Shown: piece by piece, positions 28,228-39,166 of the stretch
How the letters are laid out: each line of letters begins with the position of its first letter
How positions within the stretch are numbered: position 1 is the stretch's first letter
Assembly: GCA_002104985.1 (NCBI GenBank)
Contig: MCGO01000006.1
Location: 434,001 to 498,000, forward strand
Direction of reading: 5' to 3'
Origin: Rhizoclosmatium globosum
Lineage: Eukaryota; Chytridiomycota; Chytridiomycetes; Chytridiales; Chytriomycetaceae
DNA: 64,000 nucleotides
Notes under the pieces: model-generated
What the model was told of the DNA's origin: nothing
Databases searched by the model: none
What the model saw: the letters and a program-made list of their open reading frames with translations, nothing else
Translations under genes and position numbers: made by a program

Positions 28228-28787
28228 CTGGAGAAAGAAGGTGGAGGTGGGTTTAGTATAACTGATTTAAGGGGACTTGATCAGAGAAAGAATGATTCGC
28301 AAGGGCGTTGAAAGAGGGGTCCACACGAACAGCGTTGAGTTTTTGGAGAGTTTCTTCGAAGAGCTTCAAAGTGGCGGCTGGCGCCTGGAACGGAAAATCT
28401 GATAAGAAGCCACCTCACTGCAAACGAGCATTAAGGTGGTGGCATCACTTAATGGCTACATTGGTAGGAAAAGGCTGTTCTTGATCCTTCTCTGGAGTAT
28501 GGTACCATCTGGGATGGGTTCACCATAACGGTTCAGCTATCGCTTCCAAGATCTGTTTTGAACCCATTATTGAAAGTACTGCATTCGTTTATAGTTTGAT
28601 CGTTTGAACTGCTGGAGGCCAATCGGGTGAGGGAAGTAATGAGGATGATAACAGTTCAATCTCCATTCGTTGAAGCTTGCCGGCTTTCCCGATCGGGCGC
28701 TAAATCATCCACAGAACAAGAGATCAGATTTGAAACTCGTTCGGCCACTTATTTTGAGGTTCGAAAAAAAACAGTTTGATTCTATCG
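28228..28787. other. Divergent intergenic region of ACS and a membrane-protein gene
   Basis: About 560 bases, longer than most gaps here. On the minus strand, 28300-28390 reads as a helix-like peptide (TLKLFEETLQKLNAVRVDP) after a CAG and could be a 5' exon of ACS or a remnant; this is not resolved. Confidence 0.35.
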
Positions 28788-30416
28788 ATGGTTGTCAAAC
28801 TGACACCAACGTTCAAGTTTACCCCGAAACTACAAGCTGGTCTTCTCTTTCTTGGATGTATTCTTCTTATCACCAGAATCACAGTGAAGCCATATGCGCA
28901 GTCTTCCCATGAATCAAAACCAATACCTCTTCAAACATCCTGGCGTAGCATGAGTCCACGCAGAGCCCCTCAAGTTCTTGATATAATTGAGCAGGACTAT
29001 GCTGACAGGTAAGTCAGTTATAACAAGTAAAGTAGTGTATTGACTGTCACTCCAACAGAATCGACTGGACCTTTCTGACGCCTGTGTCCGAACCGCCCAA
29101 CGTCAAATCGTTTCTCCGCTACAACAGCTCAAAACGTATCCCTATGCCGCATCTTTCAACCGATCCTCGGTATACTTCGCGTCCGCGAGAAGCATCATCA
29201 TTGGGAGGACGAATCGCATTTATCAATGGGCATCATGGAACTTCTGACGACTTCGCATACGTCACGCATCAGTTGGGCATACAATTTTCTGAATTTAATC
29301 CACGTGCGTTCTGGTTCTATGGCGTGGATGAAAGACGTGCAGAGGATGTGAATCGCCATGGAAACCTTGGAGACTTCTTCTGCAGGTTTGTTTAACCAAC
29401 ATGATATACCCAATTCAATCATTTAAATTTCCTAAAAATAGGTCGTTTGATACAGTGGTTGTGGGTGATACGATTCCCGACTCTCGTTTCTTGCTTCAAC
29501 ACCTTGACAGAATCATCAACAAGACTACAACAGAGTCAAACGAAACGGATAATACAACACGTCTATGTCAAATACGCAGAATCATTATGATGACGACGAA
29601 TCGCTTCGACTTTGGATTTAAGCCGTTGGAGTTACCCAGCTATCACGCATTAGTTCGTCGAGTGACTATTAAAAGTCATGAATTGGGAGCTAGAAGTCGA
29701 GGAATCCCCAAAATTATTTGGACGGCAAACAACCCATTTGATATCAAATATGCTGAAGTTGCGTTAGGTTCCGACATTGGACAGGTATGATGGCTCGATA
29801 TCAGCGGAAACAGCCTAACCCTCAAATAAGTTCACACTGATAAGATCTGTCGGATATTCGACGCTGCCAGTTGTGAAACCGTTTCCAAAAGAAGTAACTG
29901 AACTTCCTGCCGTTTATAATCACTATGATGAATCCAGATTTATTGCTTGGCTTATGCGCAACGATATCAACGTGTCAGTGTTTTCGCGCAATTACGGAGG
30001 ACCAACATCTCTGAGTCAGTTCAGGTGTTTCATAGACTTTCCTTATCAGGCTTCCACCATGAAGGTACAGGCAAATGAAATTATTTTGAAGGGTATTAAG
30101 ATTTAACTCTTAGATGTACGAAAACCTTTTGTTTGGAGTCGTGACGCTTGTTCCATCGAAGCGGCTTTTCTTGTCAAGGGAGTTGGGGGGATACATCATC
30201 GAAGGCCATCGTGTTTCTAATTGGCAGGATTATGTGGAATATTGGTATGAAGATATGCATGATTACGTGTATGTTTTCGATTCTATCACTGAATTGAAAG
30301 AAATTCTTGCACGGCCAGTGATAGATGTCCGAAATATTCGAGAACGCGGAGAAGGTGTTTGGAAGGCATGGAATGCCAAATCTATTGCAGAATGGCGGCG
30401 GATTCTCTCTATGTAA
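28788..30416 (+). CDS. Type II membrane protein, glycosyltransferase-like, unknown family
   Basis: Five exons. The start at 28788 gives a short basic head and one membrane anchor (LLFLGCILLITRI), then a stem and a luminal domain. Visible segments include GGRIAFINGHHGTSDDFAYV, DTVVVGDTIPDSR, IRRIIMMTTNRFDFG, GIPKIIWTANNPFDIKYAEV and a C-terminal region GVVTLVPSKRLFLSRELGG, then DYVEYWYEDMHDYVYVFDS. The Rossmann-like strands and the late ELGG segment recall GT-B glycosyltransferases, but I do not recognise the family and see no definite donor-site motif. It is tail to tail with the GT2 gene. Golgi residence is inferred from topology only. Confidence 0.65.
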
Positions 30417-30607
30417 TAAAAAAGGGGTCTGGGTTTTTCATTGACAGCGGAACTGGTGAAGGGAAAACAAATTTGGGATGCAGAGCATATATTTAAAGAC
30501 AGAATAAGAAAGGAGAGACCCGGATTACTTTCAAATCACACCATGAGAATTAAGAAGCGATAAATATCTTGTTTCGGCCACAGGCCATGAGTCCAACGTC
30601 CAACGTA

Positions 30608-32547
30608 TTACTTTTTAATGACATCAAAGTCAGCTGGAGGGAAGACGATACCATACATAACAGCGCAACCTTGTGTAAAGTAATCAGTTTCAAACACAAA
30701 CTCAAAGAATTCAACTCACCTTCCATGACAACAGCAATAAACTGTACAACAATAGTGATTGGAATCCGCACCAACATCAACAATGGATTCACCCCCTTAT
30801 CAAGATCCTGCAAAAAGATTCCAAGCACATACAACCACACAAAGTTGACAAAGTTAAAGTCAATCAACAGGGCCATCCATCTTGGCGTTCCCAAATGGAA
30901 CTTGAATCCCAGACCGATACTAGCAACAGTTGCAAACAAAGACACAATACCCAAACTCCAGAAGAAGGCCCACACTTTCGGAAGGAAGTTGGGAAGTCGA
31001 CGGATACCGACATACCATCTTCGACGTTGCTTCATGAATCCAATGAGGTCGAGAGGACTCTGTTCACGAACGATACCAGCGATTTTCCCACATCTGAAGC
31101 CACGGTCCCAGGCCTTCATGGCGAATTGATAGTCTTCCGTCAATGAACCCAAGTCCCATGTCACAGCGTTTTCAACGAGGCCATTGGTCAATAAGAAAGA
31201 CCCGTGCGCACCAAAGACAGGGCGGTGGAAGTAGGTGTACTGAAGTTGGAATCGCGACACGTCGTCACCCACTCGCAATGCATCGGCAACAGTGAAAATC
31301 CAGTTGGTCCAGTATTTGTACTGGTTATAGAAAATAACACCTTGACCAAAGTGATAGTCCTTTTCGTAAAAGATGAACTCGAGGATTCGTTTGACAGATT
31401 CGTCGTCAATGACGGATTCTTCGTCCAAGTGGAGGATCCAGTCGTGTTCGGTAAAGTTCATGGTTTGACGGTACCATTCGAGGGCACGAGCCTTGTATTT
31501 TGAGGAGCCAGTGGTGAATGATTTGGGACACGTGTAACAGTTGATTCCTTCAAAGAAGTAGGGTTCGTCGGTCAAAACGTGGACTCGAATGGCGGGGTGC
31601 AGACGTTCGAGGTGCTTGTGGGCATTCCATGCACGGTATACAGCTTCACGATTGTCTCCTTTGGTAACAGTCAAAATGTAGAGGTTATCAACGCGGCGGC
31701 GTTTTTCGCCTTCATACACCAGAAACTTTGGTGTACGGAAGGGTAGTGTGAGACCAAAGAAGCAGATAAGAGTGTATGGAAGCGGAAGTAAGAGTCCTAT
31801 GGGGAGTTAGAGTTAGTCGTTTCGCAGGGTTCAAGGAGGACATCATGTCAGAGATGTCAAAGCTGTCAGTTGTCAAAGCAGCTCCACCCTACGACAAACA
31901 CTGATGAAGTACTAACCTAGTTTCCAATAGCAACCATAGTTCCATAGATCAGTGTCGACATACTCCTGAATGTCTCCCAAATAAAACACTTTCAACCAAG
32001 TACCTCCAAGAATAGCAAACACATTCAGAATCCACATTTCACTGAGGAGATTCATTACTAGACTCGTGTTTCCAAGGTTTGTGCGTTCTTCGGAGATGTC
32101 GTTCAACGCGTTCGAGCTTGGCTTCACGTCAACCGAGGATTGGGTGACAACGGGCTGAACAGCAGCGGGCACGGCAATTGGCGAGCGCATGCCACCTGGC
32201 TGAGGCGGCACTGGCTGGTAGCGCGGACCAGCCGGGGCAGGTTGAAGCGGGTTCCTGAGAGGGCCTTGGATTGGTGGCGGAGGCTGCGTGAACAGTCGCG
32301 GGACTTGGCCCGGGAAGGCCGAGGTTTCTGAGGCTTCCGAGTCGGCCCACATGTTTTGGTTTGGCTGTTGTTGTTGCGGTGGTGGTGGTGGTTGGGCGGC
32401 AGCGCTCGAGGGTGGGCGGTGCATTGGCGGGCCGCCGTTTGAAACTAGGAAACCGTCGGCGGGTCGTGGGGAATGGCGGGAAGGTGCGGAACTTGCATTG
32501 CTGCCAATGCCTGAAGAGGCCCCTTCAGACTCGCGATTTGGTTCCAT
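30608..32547 (-). CDS. Egghead-like GT2 beta-mannosyltransferase/chitin-synthase-fold membrane enzyme
   Basis: Start 32545-32547. A 170-residue Pro/Gln/Ser-rich cytosolic head is followed by a membrane helix region (VMNLLSEMWILNVFAILGG), then, after an intron, the GT2 domain: YILTVTKGDNREAVYRAWNAH, WILHLDEESVID (acidic DxE/D site), YFHRPVFGAHGSFLL, SLTEDYQFAMKAWDRGF (catalytic ED) and KQRRRWYVGIRRLP (QxxRW-like). Several membrane helices close the protein. Drosophila egghead is a GDP-mannose:glucosylceramide beta-1,4-mannosyltransferase in the secretory pathway; fungal relatives are poorly characterised, so the acceptor is unknown. The final exon (VMYGIVFPPADFDVIKK) was joined by GT-AG rules. 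No frame break was seen in the catalytic part. Confidence 0.85.
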
Positions 32548-32668
32548 TTTGGGACTTGATCTTCTGGAACAAATGGAAACGTTTGTTTGGAGCTTGAGCG
32601 AAACGAGAAAAGAAAAACGGCAGCCACCAACTAATGACAAATTAATGGAGATATATTTTATTTATTAT

Positions 32669-34403
32669 TTACAACCGCGAACTAGATAGGAAATAGTCGT
32701 TAATGCGGCACATGAATGCTCGTGAAGGTAATGCCTGCAAAATTACCAATATCAGACACAGTCAGATTAGACACAGAACTATGACAGACTCACAATATGG
32801 CGATATTGTTGAATATATATAAGCAGATCTTGAATTGTCTTTTTGGTGAAAGAGTCTCGTGGTCGTCGTTGGTTGTACTCCATCTTCTGCTCGTTGTTCA
32901 AAAATTGCAGCATCAGCGATAACGAAATTGCCACTGATCGATCGCGTCCTGTCATGAAACAATTAAAACTGGCAACAAACAGAACAAACATATACCTTGT
33001 GCACAATGAACCAAAACTCGAGGACTCACAAATCGCTGCGTTGACTCCAACAAAAATTGGGTCGCAATGGGAATAGATTCAAAAAGCATATGTTGTCCTT
33101 TCTTTCCTTCCGGAATTGCAAGGTACAGATATCGTTTTCCCATCTGTTCCGAAATGTTGGCTATATCATCGTATTCCACCGCCCCGCAATTGATGATCAC
33201 ATCAAAGTTGGTCAAACATTCCGGCGGCCTTCCTGCTCTCCTGCCTCCAATTGCAATTCCAGTCTCCCCTATCCAATGAAACAAAGCTTCCTGACTTTGC
33301 ATACTGCAATCAACATCCCACCTTTCCCGAGCCAATAAATCCTTAGCTATTCTTGCACAATCTATATCCGAAAGTCCCGCCTCTAATAGTTTCCCTTCAT
33401 GCCTCCAAAACGTCTCAGGCGTCAACCCTGCTGGAGCCCACATTTCATGATCATCCGCAGCACCCTGTACATAATAAAATCCATTCCGTCGTTGACTCGC
33501 ATCGTGGGCGACTTCGCTTGCATTCACACAAATGACAGGATAGAATTCAAAATCTGTTGAATCCGTCCACGCCTTTTTAACGTATCCAGAATTGTTTGGT
33601 TCGATAATGTTGCTAAAGTAATGTGTATCTGGTGCAATCCATATCGGCCGTAGCGGTTTCTTTAATAGTGTCGACAAGTATTCCATATCAATGGATGGCG
33701 TTGCAAGAACTGACGCTGCGAGGGACTGAATCTTTGATTGGATTTGATTGTGTTCTGAGGGACTTATAACAGATGATAGACTGTGAAAGTCAGTGTCCCA
33801 AGTCGCAAAATCTGAAGCTGTATTCTCGTTTGAAGTTTGTTTTCGATATTCTGCGACAGCTGTGTTGAGGACACTGCACCAGATAGGAATCGTCTTTGAT
33901 AAACTGTCGGGAAAGCGTTTACCACTTCTTGTGGAATCGACGATAATACATCTGTACAAGTTCAATGTCAGTTCGACAAGTATTCTCACATTCAAGTGTC
34001 AACAAACCCCGAATCCTGAACTATGACCGGCAATATGTGCAAATTCAATCTCTTGAGACTCAGGTTCCAGGTTCCAAAGTGTCCATCCGTTGACTTAAAG
34101 TAGACTGTATGTCCATGAGCTCTCTACCAAAACTTGTTTACGAATGACGTCAAACAAACTAGAGAACCCACCTTCGAAGGTGGAATATACCACAACCCGC
34201 ATCGCTCATTCGCAACCAGTTTCAGTGAAGGAAAGCGGGCGGCAATCTGCGACACAAACTCTGCATCATGCTTGATTGACCTTAACCGGTTGAGTCTATC
34301 GCAAGATCGGGAAGGTGAGGATATGATCATCATTTAGATATTGATTTGAGCTTACGTACAGCGACTTTGCTTCTCGCCTCAGTGCATCGTCTGTTGCCTC
34401 CAT
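32669..34403 (-). CDS. RIT1: Initiator tRNA 2'-O-ribosyl phosphate transferase
   Basis: Start 34401-34403, stop 32669-32671. Segments in order: LNRLRSIKHDAEFVSQIAARFP, ERCGLWYIPPS, YFKSTDGHFGTWNLSLKRLN, CIIVDSTRSGKRFPDSLSKT followed by PIWCSVLNTA, then the C-terminal dual-specificity-phosphatase-like part FVSPRVLVHCAQG (C-x5-R type loop continuing after an intron with RDRSVAISLSLM) and the end ALPSRAFMCRINDYFL. RIT1 adds a ribosyl phosphate to A64 of initiator tRNA-Met to keep it out of elongation; it occurs in fungi and plants, not animals. All exon joins use GT-AG introns of 45-70 bases. No frame break seen. Confidence 0.94.
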
Positions 34404-34443
34404 TGTTGGAGAAGGAACCAAAAAAAGAAAGCAAGCAACAATA
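34404..34443. promoter_or_regulatory. Shared 40-bp 5' region of RIT1 and the phosphatase gene
   Basis: Divergent start codons lie 40 bases apart. Confidence 0.45.
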
Positions 34444-35575
34444 ATGATTCGCGCCATCCTCTTCCTTGCCACTTTTGCGCTTGTGGCACTAGGCAGTAAG
34501 CAGCAGCCAATTGTGGGTGGAAGTCCAAAGCGAATTGTCGCTGGTGAGAAGTTGCAAATGAGTATGATGATTCTCATTACTATGCATAGTGGGAGACTTC
34601 CATGGAGATATGCCGCAAGTTAAGAAAGTTCTTCGAATGGCTGGCATCGTAGACAAGGACTTGCAATGGGTTGGAGGAGATGCTTCATTTGTTCATACAG
34701 GTGATGTTGTTGACAGGCAAGCATTCTCTTTCTATCATGGTCAATTCATTATCCATTTGCTAAACCAAATTCAACGAATAGAGGACCAGATACAATCCAA
34801 CTGTTCCAACTTCTCCAACGCTTGTACAATGAATCCCAAAACCCAACCGCAACTCACTCCGTATACCCGCTGCTTGGAAACCACGAAATCATGAATCTAT
34901 CCGGTGACCTACGATACGTAACCGAAGAAGACTACGCATCCTTCGGTGGCAGAAACCAACGCAAGCAAGCATGGAGCGAATCAGGATGGATTGGCAAACT
35001 CCTCATGAATACACTCTCGAACGTGACTCTAGAACTCGACGGGACCGTGTTTGTGCACGGTGGAATCACACCCGATTGGGCTCGACTAGGTGTTGATGGG
35101 ATGAACAAACAAGTTCGGGACGCGATGCAGAGAAAGTCATGGAGAGACCCGATTTTTGGAGGAGATGGGCCGTTTTGGTATCGTGGATATGCGTTGGATC
35201 GGGAGGCTGTTGTTTGTAAGGAGTTGAAGAAGGCGTTGAAGTACTTGGGTGCGAAGCGGATGGTTATCGGTCATACGCCTCAGGTATGTTATTTGTGAGA
35301 AGCTTGTCTTGGTTTTAATCGTCTTTGATTAGTATGAGAATGGACAAATCTTGTCTCGCTGCAATGGCTCGGTTTTTGTGATTGACGTGGGAATTTCTAG
35401 CGCTTATGGCGCCAATTGTGCTGCTCTCGAGATCGTAGGAGATACAGTGACAGCTCTATATTGCATTAATGGAAAACCGGACCAAGCACGACGAGTGGAT
35501 TTGACACCCAAGAGATCAAACGTGCAAGGACGACTCAGACTTGTGAGGATTATCGTACTTCTTCAGATCTCATAG
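34444..35575 (+). CDS. Secreted/ER Shewanella-like PPP-family phosphatase
   Basis: Start 34444 gives a signal peptide (MIRAILFLATFALVALGS). An intron at 34543-34588 joins KRIVA to VGDFHGDMPQVKKVL, the GDxHG metal motif; then GGDASFVHTGDVVDR (GDxxDR), YPLLGNHEIMNLSGDLRYV (GNHE), VFVHGGITPDWARLG and MVIGHTPQ complete the PPP metallophosphoesterase site. The GGDA---HTGDVVDR and MN--GDLRYV phrases are those of Shewanella-like protein phosphatases (SLP/ALPH), serine/threonine or tyrosine phosphatases of bacterial-like type known in plants, fungi and protists. The signal peptide suggests luminal or secreted location. A short intron near 34714 and one at about 35283-35330 are inferred. The physiological substrate is unknown. 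Confidence 0.88.
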
Positions 35576-35691
35576 TTACATTCCAGGTCATGGAACTGAG
35601 AACTCTTGAATAAAGTGTATTCACAAAGGGAAAGGGTGGCTTTCGTTTCCAATTTGAAATCGAACCTTGCCAACGATAAACTTTCTCCAAA

Positions 35692-36961
35692 ATGAACTTT
35701 GGCAATCTTCAGGGTCAATTGGGCGGACTCCTCGGATCCTTGACTGGAAAGCAACAGCAGCAGCAACAACAAGCTCCTTATGGTCAATATCCTGGTCAAC
35801 AAGCTCAACAGCCATACCAGCCGCAATACGGTCAGTACCCGGGCCCACAAGCGCAGCAACAGTATCCAGGACAACCACAAACAAGCTATGGCCTTCCATA
35901 CCAGCAGCAGCCACCTCAACAAGGTTTTCCCCACCTCCCCCCCTCAGCAACCATGCTCCCACCAGGTTGGATCGCCCAGTGGAACGCTCAGTATCAGCGG
36001 AACTTTATGTTGGTAAGCAGTTTGGTGAGTGTGTAGTGCTTTGTCAGCACAATTGTGTGTCTCCAAGCGGACTATGAACTGAAGTGATATAATTAGAAAC
36101 GCAACAGGAAAGTCCAATGGGAAGCCCCAACGTTCGCGCCTCCTCCTGTCCTCCTCCTACGGAATTTGCTGCTCCTGCTGGACCCCACCAGGATCAAGCG
36201 TTGGTGCTCCTGGAGAGAAGGTCACCTTAGCTGATCACTACAACCTGAACGCTGAGCCTGGAGCCGCTCCATTCTTCAGACTCCACAACAGCAGCAACAA
36301 GGTAACCCGCTGTTTTTCCAGCGAATGCTACGGTTCAACACCATTCGGTGTCCAATCCAGCCAGCCGTTGGAACTGTTGATCCAACTGTTGCCATTGCTT
36401 TGGAGTTGTCGCAGGTGCGTTATACTTGGATATTATACGTTTCTCAAAGCTTGTATTTCACAGCACGTTCCATCGTTGATGAAGGCACCACCCGCTGGAT
36501 CTAAGCCTGAAGTATTGGATGGATGGAGAAGATATCTTCGCGAAATCCAGGATGCTCAGTTGAGTTCATTATTCGTATCTTTCCGAAGGCTGACCTCGAA
36601 ACCCATAGGACCAATCACACTCGTGCTATTCGTGATGCCCAAATTGAACACGACCGTCGGTGAAGGACGCTCATTATCAAGACCAGCAGTACAAGTTGAA
36701 CAGTGCGTCAACTGCCTTCTCTTCGATTATGAGCCACAGTATTACCAATATGGGATATGCGGTGCAGAGTCAAGTGAGCCATGGACAGAGCTTGCAGCAA
36801 CAGCTTGATGTATGTATGGTTAAACTTCTTGTATCTCACCCTTTTTTTCGTAGGACGCCCAAATTGACTATAACCGAACTGTTGAGCATGCTCATCAGAC
36901 TATGAACGATCAAGTAGAGAGAGCCAAAGAAATTACGAAGATTGTGCGAACCAACATTTAG
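35692..36961 (+). CDS. WW-domain protein, copy 1 (frames broken)
   Basis: Exon 1 is Gln/Pro/Tyr-rich (MNFGNLQGQLGGLLGSLTGK, then a polyQ run) and ends in the first half of a WW domain, LPPGWIAQWNAQYQRNF. The second half (ETQQ, then VQWEAPTF) lies after an intron near 36015-36092. Later exons give KVTLADHYNLNAEPG, TVDPTVAIALELSQ, the WRRYLREIQDAQ segment and a C-terminal coiled coil (QVSHGQSLQQQLD, then DAQIDYNRTVEHAHQTMND). WW domains bind Pro-rich PPxY-type peptides. At least four single-base breaks are needed (for example near 36005 and 36660), so it is either damaged or poorly sequenced. A truncated copy and a third relative lie downstream. Exact function unknown. Confidence 0.55.
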
Positions 36962-37109
36962 TTGCGTTGCATTTGAGAAGTATGAAGAAGAAAGAGTAAA
37001 AGCATTGGTTAACTATTTCTATTTTCCGAATTCTTTATCCTGGTTTCCTTGCATCAGCTGCAATGCGTTCGATTACCAAGACACGTCATTTACAGAAAGC
37101 TCAAAAAAT

Positions 37110-37726
37110 GAGCTTTTAACAGATACTCTCCTCCACCACAGCAGCAGCAAATGCTTCCACCCGGCTGGATCGCACAGTGGAATACGCAATATCAGCGCAA
37201 TTTCTATGTTGGTAAGTTTACAAAAAATCTCGTCAGCCAGCTTGTATGTCTGACTGTATAAGAGGGAATATATACGCTGCCAAAAATTGACCCTTGCCGA
37301 TCACTGCAATTTGAACACTGCTGCAGGAGCTGCTCCAATTCTTCAGACCTCTCAGCAACAACAACAAGGAAACCCGTTGCTTATTCCAGCTAATGCAGCC
37401 GTCGAACACCATTCTGATGTACCAATACAGTCTGTTGTTGGTTGATCCAACTGTCGCTATCATGGATGGAGAAGATATCTCCGTGAAATCCAAGATGCGC
37501 AGTCAAGTTAAACCCAGCATTAAATGATCTTGAACTGATTTGAATGCATTTAAGGACGTAGCATACTCGTGATCTTCGAGACGCTCAAGTCGACCACGAT
37601 CGACGCGTCAAGGATGCTCATTATCAAGATCAACAGTTTAAGCTCAACAGTGCATCTTCTGCACTCAGTTCGTTGATGAAGTCACAGTATCAGTAGTATG
37701 GGATATGCTGTCCAGGGTCAACTTAG
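37110..37726 (+). pseudogene. WW-domain copy 2, 5'-truncated, part upstream of the retrotransposon
   Basis: Begins inside the protein (PPGWIAQWNTQYQRNFYV), lacks the Gln-rich N-terminus and the second half of the WW motif, then matches copy 1 over LTLADHCNLNTAAGAAPIL and the RDAQVDHDRRVKDAHYQ region. The frame is broken several times. The retrotransposon enters at 37727 within a segment equivalent to QVSHGQ of copy 1. Confidence 0.75.
37722..37726 (+). repeat. Target-site duplication CTTAG (left)
   Basis: Repeated at 47745-47749 immediately outside the 3' LTR. Confidence 0.88.
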
Positions 37727-38267
37727 TGTGAGATATACTGCCTATCTTCTACAATTCCTTTCCGGGTTATCTTTCTTCTCTCTAGTTTCCAGTCCACTCA
37801 GTGTCTCACAGTCCACTTGGTGCCTCCCACTATTTTTACACCAAGTGAAAGTCCATTTAATCACTCCATTTAATCATTCCTTAAATCTCTCCCTTTCCCT
37901 TGAGTGTATAAGAAGCAAGGGACTCCCCTCTTGATACTGGTATCTACCAGTTTGTCATTTGGGTTCTCGTCGCCTTGCCGCATCTGTTGCTTACCTTATT
38001 GCAACAACACTCAGGGTAATTCTCTTTTGTTTGTAAATGATTCTCTTATTATCGAAGTTCTAAATATAATCGATCTACCAGTTTGTCATTTGGGTTCTCG
38101 TCGCCTTGCCGCATCTGTTGCTTACCTTATTGCAACAACACTCAGGTTTGTCATTTGGGTTCTCGTCGCCTTGCCGCATCTGTTGCTTACCTTATTGCAA
38201 CAACACTCAGGCCACGAACCAAATTACAAGCATTACTATTACGAGCTTCGTCTCCGAGGTTCTCATT
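37727..38267 (+). repeat. 5' LTR, 541 bp, with one extra 65-bp unit
   Basis: Starts TGTGAGATATAC and ends GGTTCTCATT. A TATAAGA lies near 37907. A unit containing GTTTGTCATTTGGGTTCTCG occurs three times here but twice in the 3' LTR; the extra copy is the 65 bp ending at about 38210. Confidence 0.93.
37905..37913 (+). promoter_or_regulatory. LTR TATA box candidate
   Basis: GTATAAGAA in the U3 part of the LTR, followed by the repeated block likely to include R and U5. The same motif occurs in the 3' LTR near 47450. Confidence 0.5.
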
Positions 38268-38281
38268 GATTAAGAGTCTCA
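38268..38281 (+). other. Primer-binding site for a tRNA-Lys(CUU) anticodon-arm primer
   Basis: GATTAAGAGTCTCA, immediately after the LTR, is the exact complement of TGAGACTCTTAATC, the anticodon arm (about positions 27-40) of eukaryotic tRNA-Lys(CUU) as I know it. Complementarity stops at the LTR border, as expected if the primer's 3' end is an internal cut near position 40. Confidence 0.7.
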
Positions 38282-38354
38282 ACAGCTCTACACCTCGCTT
38301 CTATTTGCTGGATTACTCTTTGTCTTTGCTCGACTCCAGCCTTCTCTTCTTACA

Positions 38355-39166
38355 ATGTCCACTCGAACCAACACTGTTCCAGCTGGAAAATTGTCTCGCG
38401 CCAATGCAGCCACTCACTTTCACAAATTCCTTCAGACAGCCAGTTTTGCACTCAATGCTCTGGAACCTGGAAAGGGTATGGTGCGGCCAAATCATCTCAA
38501 TGCCAAGGGAATGGATCGTTTTACCACTGATTTTCCAGCCCAACTGCGGCTGAATTCCCAGCAACTCGAATTGCAGCAGTTGCTGCTGTGGTAGCTGTTG
38601 GTGCCCCTGGTGATGCCAACTACCAACCAGCTTTACCTTCAATCCCAGCTCGTGAAGATTGGAAAGATCTCAACACTCAGACTATGATTCACAATCAATA
38701 TAATGATATTCTTCGTGGTGGACTGGTGAAGTTTCTTGATGACGATCTGGCAAAGTATTTTGTGGTGAATCCAGCGAATCCTCAAACGCCACATCAACAA
38801 TGGACAACTTTTCTCCGTGAAATTGACCATCATACCACGTCTAGTATTGATACTCGAAAGGCTTTGATGGATCGCCCAAAGCAGCTATCTCATGAATCTG
38901 CACTCCAATACATGGAAAGACTTGCTCAAGTCCAGTATGAGTTATCTTTGGATGGTTTCCCAGCAGCCGCTGATATTAATGTCACTCAAACAAGATGGGG
39001 TGAAAGAGCACGTCTTGGTCTTCATCCCGACACTGCTGTGGACTTGGTCGATTCATTCCGTCGCAATGTTGACAATGCTGGTGTTGCTGCTCCTCGCAAT
39101 ACTATTGTGGAAATGGTTGATTTTCTGGCTGCAAGATCTGCATTCCTCAAACAGCTTGCTGCATAA
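38355..39166 (+). CDS. gag: Retrotransposon Gag
   Basis: Starts MSTRTNTVPAGKLSRANAATHFH. The first frame closes at 38594; the rest (GDANYQPALPSIP, REDWKDLNTQTMIHNQYND, then an all-helical part ending FLKQLAA) lies in the -1 frame. The switch is at GATTTTCC near 38530, either a missing T or a -1 ribosomal slip. The second part resembles copia capsid (UBN2-like) helices: LREIDHHTTSSIDTRKALMD and YMERLAQVQYELSL. It ends in TAA at 39164-39166, after which the same frame continues without another stop into pol. No CCHC zinc knuckle is present. Confidence 0.75.

Noticed and set aside
32140..32690. Plus-strand frames opposite the GT2 N-terminal exon
   Set aside because: Shadow frames of a Pro/Gln-rich coding region, with Arg/Val-rich composition typical of antisense GC-rich codons.
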